Source: Knufia peltigerae
Lineage: Eukaryota > Ascomycota > Eurotiomycetes > Chaetothyriales > Trichomeriaceae
Length of the DNA stretch: 64,000 nt
Direction: 5' to 3'
Assembly (NCBI GenBank): GCA_030247855.1
Contig: JAPDRN010000163.1
Location: forward strand, 1 to 64,000
Below the pieces are notes generated by a model, which worked only from the letters and a program-made list of their open reading frames with translations, made no database searches and was not told the origin of the DNA. Positions 1-9,656 of this stretch are shown piece after piece (the first letter of the stretch is position 1; each line of letters opens with the position of its first letter). A program made the position numbers and the translations under genes.

Positions 1-873
1 CCTCACACCGACTCCCGCGCAGAAACTGGCATCGGCGTGAAAACCCTGTGAGGGGATTCGGTCTCAGGCAAGAAGGATATGAGACAAAGCACAAGCACGA
101 TATATCCACAGAGAAACGCCCTGTTTGTCGCCACCCACCACTATCATAATCATACCTATACATCACATGGGAAGAGACTCGACCTCCTGACCATATGGCG
201 ACGTGGTCCGAGATTCAGGGGGGCCGCATTCTAATAGAATAGTATCTCCATCTGAGCACACTCTAAAACCATCATAAAAGACGCCTGATTATTGTCGTCG
301 CCAAAGTCCTTGCAAACAGATCATATGAACGTCTGAAGCTAATACACGTTGCTACTTTTTTTTCCATTTTCTAAATTTTCAATAAACTAAAAGGACTCGG
401 TGCAATTGTAATCTGAGCTCGCAGGGGCCGTCACAACTCACGGATGCAATCTGAATTTCTGGTGTATCACTCATGGTCTCGTAACGCAAAAGACACTCCC
501 CTGTTTCGCCGGGACCTCTTGTGACATAACCCATGGCCCGATGACTGAATGAATCACCTGCCGAATGACATCTAACATTTCCGCACGCCCATTTCTCAGA
601 TTGACGCCCAGGTCCTTTATTTCCCCAGCCATTGTAAACCTAGCCCCCCCGTCGGACATGCAGAAAAAAAGGGGGGACGTACAAAATAAAAAAAAGTCGG
701 ACCACCGAAAGAAAGGGAAAAAGGTAATTTTTGTTGTTTCAGTTCAACACGGGCCGGGTGGTCCGCAGCCATATTTGTTTTGCAAAAGTAATTGCTGAAC
801 GCTGATGCCATGATTATGTGTCCATTTTACCTTCATTGAGACACGATCGTACATCAATGGAGACTCAACCACT
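1..873. other. Gene-free left edge, 3' flank of the RBR ligase gene
   Basis: No open frame here looks like protein; the short frames between 470 and 810 are low-complexity and unlike any family. The stretch is AT-rich around 350-395 with an AATAAA-like string near 380, and has a purine-rich run around 660-725. It should hold the 3' untranslated region of the minus-strand gene that ends at 874 and possibly the end of a gene outside the window. Confidence 0.5.
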
Positions 874-3807
874 TCAAGGACGACGTCCACCAGGAATCAC
901 ATTGTACGGGTTTTCCGGCCAACCATAAATCGGTGCATGGGGATCTGCGGCTGCAGCACGAGGATCCATCGCTCTCCTAATGTAAGCATCGACAGCTTGC
1001 TCAAGCCACTGGTTTGCCCCGGCTCCGATGTCAGGACGATACTGCATTGGGTGCATCTGACGCTCGCGTCCAAGTCCACCTTGTGCAGGAGGAGCGTGTT
1101 GTGCTGGGGGGCGAGGATGTGCTGCAAGTCCTGGAGCTACTGCCGGGATTGGAAGGTTTGGGTATTCTGGAAAATTGGCCGGACCTCGGAACTGGTCAAA
1201 TCTGTCGTGGTGCATCGCCGGAGGGGCTGGTGGAGGGATGGGATCCAAGCCCATTCGAAGCGCATCTACGTTGACTCTTGCGCCCAAGTTTTCATCGAAG
1301 TGTAAGGGTACGCCGAAGTTTTGGTCCATGCGTGGCTCCAGATTCCTCATCCGATGCACAAACTGTTGACGTTGCTGTTGTCCTTCCTGGATCAAGTGGT
1401 CAATAAAAGCAGCTTGCTCTGGGTCCGGCCTCACTCTCTGCATGATAGCAACACGCTGGTTTAGTTCTTGAACGCGACGTTGATTGTGATCGAGACGCCG
1501 GGCTCGATTCATCATATTTTGGTAGAAAATGTCCGCAGCCGGATGGTCATCCAGTTTGGGCTTTTGCGGTTTTCCCGATTCGACTCGAAGCAGAGTTTCA
1601 TCAACGTCGGCATCGACCTTCTTGGCTTCTTCTATGGCTTCAAGCTCCGCTGTCATGGCCTCTTGTTCGTGTCGATCGACACCCTCTTGGTCGTATAGCG
1701 GACATTTGGCGTCTGGTTTGTTGAAATGCCAGTACGTATTGCCGCCGAGGTACGTGATGTCTTGCTTGCAAACGTAGCACATTTTCGAATGACACTTGAC
1801 ACATTCCATTTTGTTGCAACCAAAGTCTTTTATGATTTTGACGCCGCATTTCTTGTTGGGACATGTCCGCATGATTGCCTCCGATCGAGCCTCCTCGATG
1901 TTGTGGCGTCCACTGAGCTCCCCGTCTCGCTTGTTTTCTTCACAGGACTTTGGCAAGTGGTTGTCCTTGTTGCATTTTCTGCATGTTGCACGCTTGCATT
2001 GGGGGTTCAGGCAAATGAAGACTGGATCTTCATCCACAGTGTCACAGATAGCTTGATAGTCACACCATCTGCATTTCTCAAGTCCGTCAATACCAGCAGC
2101 CATGACCTCGGCTTGTTGTCTGTTCATCTCCAGTCGGTCAAATGTTAATATCGGTACAGCTTTACCGACATGCTCGTTGAAGAGATCAGCAGTACAGCCA
2201 CTGACGTCCATACACCTCATCTCATGCTTCATCATGCCGACTTGGCTGTTTGCCAGGCTTTCAACACATGCATAGCAAAAGTAATGCTGCTGATCAGCCA
2301 TACAAGGTACGATTCGGTTGAGTGGTATCTCCGGGTCGAAACAACATTGACATTCGGCCAAGGCACCATTCTCTTTGTGCCAGAGAAGATTGATTCGCTC
2401 GGCCTCCTTTTTTTCCTTTCTGGCGGCGTCCTGGATAGCTTCCCGAGCCACATGTTGTTTAGCAGCTTGCAGCTCATTGACCCGATGAAAATACTGGTAT
2501 GGTATACGCCGATCGTTGTAGGTGAGCAGGTATTTCTTCTCGATCTCCTTTCGAGGATTTCTTAGTCGAGCGTACGGACGTTTTGCTAGAGAGTAGAATT
2601 GCTCCTCCTGCTCATGGAGGTGAACGTATGCATTGAAGATTGACTTTTTCTCGTCCACAACCTTGTGGATGTAATGCGTCGGCACATGATCAAAGGTCTT
2701 CGCCACCAAGATGACGGCATCCTTGAGATACATAGCATCTTTTTCGAGATCGCGATCCCAAGTGATTGTGATACCTGTACCGTCGTCAGGAGCAGGGTCC
2801 TGACTACTCAATGAGGTAGTGATGTCTTCTTTCGGGTACGTATTCATCTCCAAGACCTCGTCGATGATAGTCTGTGCAACAAGTGCGAATTCTGGTCTGA
2901 TAACAACATCGTGGATTTCAGGTTTCACAGCCTCTGCGATGGCTTCGATTTTCTTCTCAACGAAAGCAACTTCAATGTCTGGGAAAACCCCCCTTACACT
3001 TTCGAGACAGCGATCTTCAAATTCACTGGAAGCGTCCGTCTCACGATCATTCTGGTCGATACGGTCAGGGTTGTAGGTCGGATCATTGAGGGAATAGAGC
3101 TCTCGTTGTAGTCTTGCAGCCTTTCTTTGCAATCTCTTAGTTTCTTTTGCATCCCACTTGTTACAAATCTCTTGGTGGCCTTTTACAGTGCCTAGCACAA
3201 CAGGAAACTGCTCAAAGCCTGGACCATTGTACATCTTTACCTCAAAGCAGCCATCTACATAATATGGCGGTCTCAACTCTGCATCTGCCTGTGGCAACCG
3301 CGAGTTTAGGGGGACGCGACTTGAAGATGCTTCGCCACTTTCTTGCACTTCTGTTTCTTGGTAAGTCGGTTGAGCTGCCACCGCACCTCGCTGAAATGGA
3401 TGTGGCCCGTCCCGAGAGCCATGCCAACGGCGATATACCTGTGTTTCGGGATATTGGTCTCGGTTCGGATTCAAGTTGAGGTGTCCGGGGTTGGGGGCTA
3501 TGTCGGCTTCGATTTTGGCACGCTTGTATGCATGAGGACTTTGGATCGGACTGGGCTTGTCTCCACAAATTGGCAGACTATCGTGGGTGGTCGTAGGACG
3601 CAAGTCATTGTCGCCGTTGTCATGCCAAGCTACCTGATGATCAGCTATGAGTTCATGGTCAGACTCATCATCAGAAATCTCGATGACTACTCTTCCATGT
3701 GGATCTGGACGTGGAAGCGCGACCGCAACTTCGTCGTCGTGACCACCGTCTTTCGGCATCCTAGAACGAAAGCGAAGATCAGTAACAAAGTATCCTCGAC
3801 GAAACAT
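874..3807 (-). CDS. RBR-type E3 ubiquitin ligase, RNF216/TRIAD3-like
   Basis: 977 residues, one exon. It should take ubiquitin from an E2 onto its own RING2 cysteine and pass it to a substrate. What is seen: RING1 from about Cys486, an IBR domain from Cys579 (CRWC ... CRKC), and RING2 from Cys649 with ligands Cys649, Cys654, Cys669, Cys672, Cys677, Cys680, His694 and Cys702. The expected catalytic cysteine is Cys664 in DFGCNKM. The CYVC and downstream Y-x-HF pattern resembles RNF216 more than Parkin or HHARI. The N-terminal 400 residues are poorly conserved apart from a hydrophobic-acidic stretch at 40-50 (VVIEISDDESD) that looks like a SUMO-interacting motif. The C-terminus is Pro/Ala/Gln-rich. 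I start at the ATG at 3807; the frame stays open upstream to 3912 without an ATG, and a second ATG at 3759 is possible. The substrate is unknown. Confidence 0.88.
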   Translation of the reverse strand: MFRRGYFVTDLRFRSRMPKDGGHDDEVAVALPRPDPHGRVVIEISDDESDHELIADHQVAWHDNGDNDLRPTTTHDSLPICGDKPSPIQSPHAYKRAKIEADIAPNPGHLNLNPNRDQYPETQVYRRWHGSRDGPHPFQRGAVAAQPTYQETEVQESGEASSSRVPLNSRLPQADAELRPPYYVDGCFEVKMYNGPGFEQFPVVLGTVKGHQEICNKWDAKETKRLQRKAARLQRELYSLNDPTYNPDRIDQNDRETDASSEFEDRCLESVRGVFPDIEVAFVEKKIEAIAEAVKPEIHDVVIRPEFALVAQTIIDEVLEMNTYPKEDITTSLSSQDPAPDDGTGITITWDRDLEKDAMYLKDAVILVAKTFDHVPTHYIHKVVDEKKSIFNAYVHLHEQEEQFYSLAKRPYARLRNPRKEIEKKYLLTYNDRRIPYQYFHRVNELQAAKQHVAREAIQDAARKEKKEAERINLLWHKENGALAECQCCFDPEIPLNRIVPCMADQQHYFCYACVESLANSQVGMMKHEMRCMDVSGCTADLFNEHVGKAVPILTFDRLEMNRQQAEVMAAGIDGLEKCRWCDYQAICDTVDEDPVFICLNPQCKRATCRKCNKDNHLPKSCEENKRDGELSGRHNIEEARSEAIMRTCPNKKCGVKIIKDFGCNKMECVKCHSKMCYVCKQDITYLGGNTYWHFNKPDAKCPLYDQEGVDRHEQEAMTAELEAIEEAKKVDADVDETLLRVESGKPQKPKLDDHPAADIFYQNMMNRARRLDHNQRRVQELNQRVAIMQRVRPDPEQAAFIDHLIQEGQQQRQQFVHRMRNLEPRMDQNFGVPLHFDENLGARVNVDALRMGLDPIPPPAPPAMHHDRFDQFRGPANFPEYPNLPIPAVAPGLAAHPRPPAQHAPPAQGGLGRERQMHPMQYRPDIGAGANQWLEQAVDAYIRRAMDPRAAAADPHAPIYGWPENPYNVIPGGRRP

Positions 3808-3878
3808 GCTGACTAGAATATTCTCTTCAACGGAGTAAAGTGAGTAAAGGGGCCAGGACACAGGGAGGCATGGCAGGT

Positions 3879-3916
3879 CTAAAAGGTGAAATAAATAGTC
3901 AAAGACAAACACTTAC
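3879..3916 (-). other. Possible 38-nt intron in the 5' leader of the RBR gene
   Basis: On the minus strand a GTAAGT donor starts at 3916 and a TTTTAG acceptor ends at 3879, with TGACT between them. At 38 nt it would be shorter than every other intron in this window (45-118 nt), so it may be chance. It lies upstream of the chosen start codon and would not change the protein. Confidence 0.25.
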
Positions 3917-4591
3917 TGTGTTAATGGCTCGTTCTCTATGACCGGTGACCGAAAGACTCAGGCAATGATGAACTAGGCGCAGGTGAGCGAACTGCTGTCG
4001 GGTGAGGCTTGACAGAACCCGACAATCAAGGCGCATGAACAGCACCGGGATGACCACAAAATTGGATCACGGCTATCATCAGGAGTCGCGATGTATCCTG
4101 AGGAAAGAGGCTGTCAATAGTGCAGAACAAAGAATGGAAAAGCCACTGTATTCCGTGAGAGCGATCAAGATTGTGATGGTGACTTCACAAGGAGAGTATC
4201 CCACGGTGGGAAGGACAGCCGTGGGCGAAGTCAGTAAGCAGGTGGTGAGCACGAGGTCGCGGAATAGGCGCAGGAACAGGGCAACAATGACGCGACGCGA
4301 TGCTACATTCCCAGAGGTGAGGCATAAATCTCTGACCGAGTGAAGAAGTGAAGTTGGGAGGGGAAAGTGATGGGAGGCAGTTCAGGTGTGGCAGAAATCC
4401 TACTGGACCACCGACTCTCAAACCTTTCAATAGACGGATAATGGACGCGAGGGGCAACCAACAGGCAGAAGACACTGGCCGGTACCACCATTTCTGCCTG
4501 GGCTGAACCAAAGATTGGTAGCGAGTTTAAAAATGAGGCATCTGGATATCCGCGGTGCATGACGAGATGGAAGAAGTTGGGCGAGGAACGA

Positions 4592-4599
4592 TATAAATA
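4592..4599 (+). promoter_or_regulatory. TATA-like box (TATAAATA)
   Basis: TATAAATA fits the TATA consensus TATAWAWR. It lies 415 nt upstream of the acetyltransferase ATG at 5014, so if it is used the transcript would have a long leader of roughly 350-390 nt containing the ATG at 4623. Functional use is inferred only. Confidence 0.35.
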
Positions 4600-5013
4600 C
4601 ATTCAAAGGCACCAGGGGGGAAATGGGCGCTGTAGATCTTGTCCTTGTACTCGTACTATGCCATTACGAGTATCTTGTCTTATCCTCGCCGCTGCGCACT
4701 GACACTGACCTGGGCTGTATCACCAACCTCGATGTCTCCTGGCTCATTCTTTTGGACTTCTCATCTCGCGGAGACACTGCAGAGATATTGATGGTGAATG
4801 CATCGACGCTGTGCTCAAAACTCTCGCATTCGCTGCAGAAGAATGATCGTCTCCCCCGCGCCCTTCAGATCCCTAAGCAAGTGATGTTATTTACGCCTAA
4901 TGATCATTCTACATATTCACACTTTCAATACTTTTCCTTTGCTCGTGATCAGACAGCGTCTACTCATTCTTTGACAGTTTGTCTAACTCCAGGAACTTTG
5001 TTCGGCCAGAACC

Positions 5014-6228
5014 ATGGCCTCCTCGAACACACCTTTCAACCAAGTCAAGACTTCGAAGCCTCCTGCTGTTGAGCCGCGAGCCCAGCCATACTCACAATCT
5101 CCCGACCTTTCGCTTGAGCCTGCCACGCTCCTCGAATATGTTCAAACTGCATATCTCAATGCTGACGAGTGGAAGGGGCCTCTGACGATGGCTCAATACC
5201 TCGACAGAGAAACATACCTGCAGGAGGTCGAGCTCACAGAAAATGGTGGCATCACTGGGTGGATTCTGACTTCTGCTACCCTGCCAGTAAATCCCGATGG
5301 ATCTCGGCCTATCCTTGCTTCGTGTGAGAGTATCCATGTACGCGCCTATATTGCGCGGGGAGGAAAACTTGAAAGAGTTCGTGCGCATGGCATTGCTTCT
5401 GTCTATACACGGCCTGAGTACCGCGGAAAGGGTTATGCTGGCCGCATGATGGCTGATTTGGGCAAGAGACTGGAAACTTGGGGACAACCTGAACAACAAA
5501 GGAGTCCTTTCTCCGTCCTCTTCTCTGACATTGGGCCAAACTTCTATGCCAAACATGGCTGGAATGTCTTCCCCAGCAACCATATTCATTTGGCGCCAGT
5601 CGACCGTCTGACCTATGACACTACAAGGACGGCTTTGCCAGTCGTTGAAGACTTGACGCTTTCGGACTTGCAGCAAATTCCCGCAGCCGACTACCTTGAA
5701 CAGCGACTTTTAGCACAATCAAGAGACAATCCAGACTCAACATTCGTCTCCATTCGTCCTGATATGGCGCACTTCATATGGCATTTTGTGCGTGATGAAT
5801 TCCAGACCAAGTTACTGGGGAAAGGGGACCCCAAGATCAAGGGTGCAATTCATCGCGACACTGGCATTGCCTTGGTCTGGTGTCGAGTCTACGCTGCACA
5901 AGAAAAGGACTTCCAATTGCATATCCTGCACAGCATCGTTCCGGATTCGGTTAGGAACTCGCCAAAGGCACAAGCAGCAATGGCAGCTTTACTCTTGAGA
6001 GCGCAACTGGAAGCGAATCTATATGGTATGACAGCCGGTGTCGAAGTATGGGATCCGTCTGACTTGACGATATCTGCGGCACAACATTTGCGCGGAGAGG
6101 AGCAAGGCCGGGTAGAGGTTGTCACAAGAGACAAGGAACACTTATGCAGTCTACGCTGGACTGCTAACCCCTCGGGTCAGGACCAAGACCTTGTCTGGCT
6201 AGCGAATGAAAAATATGCCTGGTGTTAG
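5014..6228 (+). CDS. LYC1-like GNAT N-acetyltransferase (probable lysine N6-acetyltransferase)
   Basis: 404 residues, one exon, with a good start context (gaaccATGG). The protein resembles LYC1 of Yarrowia, which transfers acetyl from acetyl-CoA to the epsilon-amino group of free lysine, the first step of a lysine breakdown route. The GNAT fold shows in the acetyl-CoA loop at residues 129-146 (VYTRPEYRGKGYAGRMM, with the R-G-x-G-x-A pattern) and in FYAKHGW at 177-183. The C-terminal 200 residues form the fungal LYC1 extension, usual for the family. No targeting signal is evident. Substrate is inferred from family only; other fungal members have not been tested to my knowledge. Confidence 0.82.
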   Translation: MASSNTPFNQVKTSKPPAVEPRAQPYSQSPDLSLEPATLLEYVQTAYLNADEWKGPLTMAQYLDRETYLQEVELTENGGITGWILTSATLPVNPDGSRPILASCESIHVRAYIARGGKLERVRAHGIASVYTRPEYRGKGYAGRMMADLGKRLETWGQPEQQRSPFSVLFSDIGPNFYAKHGWNVFPSNHIHLAPVDRLTYDTTRTALPVVEDLTLSDLQQIPAADYLEQRLLAQSRDNPDSTFVSIRPDMAHFIWHFVRDEFQTKLLGKGDPKIKGAIHRDTGIALVWCRVYAAQEKDFQLHILHSIVPDSVRNSPKAQAAMAALLLRAQLEANLYGMTAGVEVWDPSDLTISAAQHLRGEEQGRVEVVTRDKEHLCSLRWTANPSGQDQDLVWLANEKYAWC

Positions 6229-6822
6229 AGACTCGGCCTGATATTGTTGCCGCCGGCTTTATATGCACCCTTGGCTGTTACCACAACATTATCACTACTT
6301 GGGTCTCTCGGTGTTATCACTATTCAAATACGGAGTATACGTGCCTGATTCGGCATGGAGCAACCAACAAGTCGAACTTGATCCGAACTCCCACCTACAG
6401 GCTGGACCCAGTTTCCATACCTAGAGTAGAACGGGGCTTCTCGAGGAGGGTAAAGTGGGGACACTGGTCTGCCTGATCTCGTATTTCGTATCGGGATGAT
6501 CAGCCATGCCTAGTCGCCATTACCACCACGAAATACTGTGCATAGAGCAGAGGTAGGTGATTTAGACCAAAAAAAACATAGTAATTGAATTCTCTGATCA
6601 ACGAGAGCACAGTCAATGCACATGTTTTTGACCGAGGCCCGAAGGATTGAGCAATACCTCTTCGCATTTTTCCTATTTCTTGGAGGAGGCCTCAAAAGGC
6701 TGACACCGTTGGAATTAACATATTGTCCTTGTCTGCATCTTAGATATTTCGTTCTTATGTCTTGGGGCTCCCTCGGTGTAACGATCCTCTCAGACAGACA
6801 ATCTAAGGATTTGACTTACAAT
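6229..6822. other. Intergenic region before the DUF829 hydrolase
   Basis: 594 nt between two + strand genes. One TACGGAGTA copy lies at 6329-6337. The frame of the next gene stays open back to an ATG at 6616, but residues encoded by 6616-6822 are not like the family, so I treat that part as leader. An ATG at 6757 in the same frame is an alternative start. Confidence 0.45.
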
Positions 6823-7839
6823 ATGTTGAAAGACCCGCTCTGGGATTTCGAGAAACTGGGGAATGGCATACACCTTTACGAACCACCAGCTACATCAACA
6901 CCCTCCCTCCCTTCGATCTCAGGTGCCGCCGCGTCCGAAGCACAGCCAACTCTGATCATCTGTTGTGTGTGGATGTTTGCGGCAGCACGCCATGCAGCCA
7001 AATACTTCCACCATTACCAACTCCTGTACCCGGAAGCACAGATCCTCCTGCTTCAAAACAACATCATGAACGTCACCATCAGGCCGGACAGGCTCCAGAT
7101 ACAAGCCATGACTCCTGCGGTCGAGGCGGTCAAAGAATCCATCAGGAAGAATCCACATTCGCATATTCTCGTCCACGCCTTCTCCGGAGGAGGTTGCCAC
7201 AGTGTCGTCCAGCTTGCACAAGCCTATCGCGAGAACATAGAGTCTGTGCCAGACGCCAGAGACTTGCCCCTCGAGATTCCCATTTCGGCAATGGTGTTGG
7301 ACTCGTCTCCTCCTCACGGGAGCCCACCTTTGCAGACGGCCGTGACGGCATCCTTGTCATTTCTTCCCAAGGCAAGTATGAGTCAACGACTGCTAGCCAC
7401 GCCGGTCGCATGGGCCGTCATCGGCAGTTGTGCCCTTCTCAACGACCTCGGATTGGTCGAGTCGTCGCCCAGCAAGATATGGCGGTGTTTGAATGATCCC
7501 GAGGGCCCGTTCCTTTTCAACCATGATCACGTTGTGGATAGACTTGGGTTCAATCCATCTAAAAGGACTATCCCTCGGACGTACATTTTCAGCAAGGACG
7601 ATCAACTTGTCCCTCACGAACATATCGTCCTCCACGCCGCCGAAGCCAGCAGCAAGTGTGAAGTATTGGCATCAGACGCCGACTCGAAAGAATCGATCCG
7701 TCTGGAAGAGTTCATCGGCAGCGCACATGTGAACCATGTGTCGGTTGACGCCCAGAGATATTGGCAATTGGTGAACGATACTGTGGAAAAAGGGTTTGCG
7801 ATGGATGAACAGACACAGAGATTGATGTCAACCGCTTGA
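6823..7839 (+). CDS. DUF829/TMEM53 (PaxU-like) alpha/beta hydrolase
   Basis: 338 residues from the ATG at 6823, chosen because the family usually begins close to a motif like FEKLGNGIHLYEP, found here at residues 8-20. Members have an alpha/beta hydrolase fold; PaxU lies in the paxilline cluster, TMEM53 is the animal relative, and the reaction is not established for most. Visible landmarks: an LIIC strand followed by W in place of the usual GW, a nucleophile elbow at HAFSGGG with Ser121, an acid in SKDDQLVP at about 259-260, and histidines 302 and 305 in AHVNHVSV before the conserved RYW. These fit a Ser-Asp-His triad. There is no biosynthetic cluster around it, so a secondary-metabolite role is not supported. 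Starts at 6616 or 6757 would add 69 or 22 residues. Confidence 0.75.
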   Translation: MLKDPLWDFEKLGNGIHLYEPPATSTPSLPSISGAAASEAQPTLIICCVWMFAAARHAAKYFHHYQLLYPEAQILLLQNNIMNVTIRPDRLQIQAMTPAVEAVKESIRKNPHSHILVHAFSGGGCHSVVQLAQAYRENIESVPDARDLPLEIPISAMVLDSSPPHGSPPLQTAVTASLSFLPKASMSQRLLATPVAWAVIGSCALLNDLGLVESSPSKIWRCLNDPEGPFLFNHDHVVDRLGFNPSKRTIPRTYIFSKDDQLVPHEHIVLHAAEASSKCEVLASDADSKESIRLEEFIGSAHVNHVSVDAQRYWQLVNDTVEKGFAMDEQTQRLMSTA

Positions 7840-8193
7840 TGTACAAGATTAATCCCAGAACTTCCTGAAGAAATCGCCACCGTAGTCTGTTGAATACCTC
7901 GAGGGTAGATCAATATTTCTTTCAACGGCCGGTGTTTGTTGAAGACACACGGTTCAAAGATTTCTTGCGCATCTACATGAGGTTCTGTAAGGCTATGTAC
8001 AACAGACTCCGGGGGGCTCAGGGTTATCTAAGCGATGATGTCATCCGAACATCGCCCGCGTGCGGCTTTTTGATGGAATCTCGACCGGCAATATATTTTG
8101 ACGAGGTGCTGAGTATTCTGGCAAAGTACATAAATTCTTCGCCATCTTCATACACACGTGTCTTTGATGCAGTGACAAACACCCCTTACTACG
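7840..8193. other. Intergenic region before the OXLD1-like gene
   Basis: 354 nt. It should contain the end of the DUF829 transcript and the promoter of the next gene. A frame at 7890-8207 crosses the next start codon but has no recognisable content. No distinct element seen. Confidence 0.4.
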
Positions 8194-9054
8194 ATGGCTG
8201 CCAATAGCGCTATCCAACTTTTGTTGACCTCGCAACGTCGGTGGGTATGCAATTCATGCTTGCGACAGATCTCGAGGAGGCAACTTAGCTACCGCCAGCT
8301 ATCTTCTTCTTCTACCACCGACCAACGTCGCGCGACGAAACAGGCGAGGGGCCAAAATGTCCACTCACACAGTAACAACAACAACACACGGTCTCTACCC
8401 CGCCAAAGGTCGTTTCACTCCGGAACCAACCAACTACGGCGCGAGCATGCTCCCGATCAACCTCACCAGGCAGTGCCGCTAGGTGATTTCTACACGGACC
8501 TACTCTCCTCGCCCATGCGCGAGGCCCCTCACACGGACCATAGTGCACTGCCTACGTTTGTGACGACAAAGGACGAGTCGGTACAAGCAAGAGCCAGGAA
8601 ATTATTCGGCACGATCGAAGGGTCGGGTTACAAGAGTACCACCTCAGAGACACCCGACGCGACGTGGAGGACCATCAACGGGGTTCCTGTGCCCCCGAGA
8701 CCGGCCGAGCCGGACAATTGTTGCATGAGTGGTTGCGTGCATTGCGTGTGGGACGATTACAGAGACGACGTGGAGGCGTGGGCTGCGAGGGTACGGGAAG
8801 CTCAGTCAAGAAAGTCACCGAATCATCGGCAGACGGAGGATCCCAAGTTGAGGTTATCCAGACCCGAAGTCCATGAAGCTTCGGGCAGTATGGACGAAGA
8901 CGGCGGTGGGAGCGAAGGTCTTTGGACGGCACCTGCTGCGCCGGACGATGAGGATGCGCTGTTCGCCGACATACCTGTGGGGATCAGAGAATTCATGGCC
9001 ACCGAAAAAAGGATAAGAGAAAGAAAACGAGTAAAGATGCAGAGAGCTTCATGA
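8194..9054 (+). CDS. Mitochondrial OXLD1-like protein (oxidoreductase-like domain)
   Basis: 286 residues, one exon. The first 75 residues are rich in Arg, Ser and Gln and poor in acid (VCNSCLRQISRRQLSYRQLSS), as expected for a mitochondrial presequence. The diagnostic part is at 167-200: PPRPAEPDNCC, then SGCVHCVWDDY, with Cys176, Cys177, Cys181 and Cys184. This is the short oxidoreductase-like domain (Pfam Oxidored-like) shared with human OXLD1. The Cys pattern suggests metal or redox chemistry but the function of the family is not settled. The C-terminal third is acidic, then basic (KRIRERKRVK). No intron is needed. A general mitochondrial role is inferred. Confidence 0.72.
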   Translation: MAANSAIQLLLTSQRRWVCNSCLRQISRRQLSYRQLSSSSTTDQRRATKQARGQNVHSHSNNNNTRSLPRQRSFHSGTNQLRREHAPDQPHQAVPLGDFYTDLLSSPMREAPHTDHSALPTFVTTKDESVQARARKLFGTIEGSGYKSTTSETPDATWRTINGVPVPPRPAEPDNCCMSGCVHCVWDDYRDDVEAWAARVREAQSRKSPNHRQTEDPKLRLSRPEVHEASGSMDEDGGGSEGLWTAPAAPDDEDALFADIPVGIREFMATEKRIRERKRVKMQRAS

Positions 9055-9656
9055 CGGTGATGATTCTTGGAATGCAGTATTTGGGAGCTTTGTTATTGAG
9101 CGATGAATGACCTAGAGAATTGTCTATAGAATTCTGATGACTTGTGGAATATACTTGTATTTGACCTAGTGTCCTACGAGAAGGAGGAATATGTATGGGA
9201 ACCTGAGGATTAGTCCGAACAGATCACAACCAATATGTCTCTATATATATATCTATAAAATTCGTGCTGTGGCGGCTCAGCATTATCGAATCGCTGTAAA
9301 GTTGGCTTGTGGATATCGGCAGTTGGGAATTGGGTAATTAACCCATAGACTCCTGGGGAAATTTCTTCGCCTCCCATTCGAGACATTAACAAAGATGTTT
9401 CGTAGAATCTATGCTCGCAGCTTCTGACGCCACAGTTACTGTAAGTACAAAGTTCACATACTTGACTTGTATATTTCATTTGTAAGCCCTGTCATTTTTG
9501 GTGGTTGATCCGACCCTTGCCATCTCATTTTCCAACCATCGTCATCTTTTCTAGTCCCAACACAGACAGGCGACATCAGGACTTTGGAATCGTTACCATC
9601 ACAACATCACAAGACAAAGTCATACGGAGTATCGAAAGCAACATATACCCTCCACC
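9055..9656. promoter_or_regulatory. Intergenic region upstream of the hemerythrin gene
   Basis: 602 nt, AT-rich, with an 11-nt TA run at 9242-9252. A TACGGAGTA copy at 9623-9631 lies only 25 nt before the hemerythrin ATG, so it is probably inside the 5' leader. No convincing open frame. Confidence 0.45.

Larger units (their letters stand above)
3808..5013. promoter_or_regulatory. Divergent promoter region between RBR ligase and acetyltransferase genes
   Basis: 1.2 kb between two outward-facing starts. It should hold both promoters. Open frames at 4002-4343 and 4623-5072 (+) have no family resemblance. A TATA-like octamer lies at 4592-4599 and a TACTCGTAC copy at 4648-4656. Nothing else specific is seen. 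Confidence 0.5.

Noticed and set aside
3808..3912. Extension of the RBR ligase frame upstream of the ATG at 3807
   Set aside because: Frame is open but has no ATG, and a possible leader intron ends within it.
4623..5072. 149-codon open frame upstream of the acetyltransferase
   Set aside because: No domain, odd composition and overlap with a solid gene start; kept only as a possible upstream frame.
6616..6822. N-terminal 69 residues of the DUF829 frame
   Set aside because: Unlike the family and Cys/Leu-rich by chance; family proteins start near the ATG at 6823. Not fully excluded.
6823..7839. PaxU-like gene as sign of an indole-diterpene cluster
   Set aside because: No prenyltransferase, terpene cyclase or cytochrome P450 nearby; DUF829 proteins are common outside clusters.
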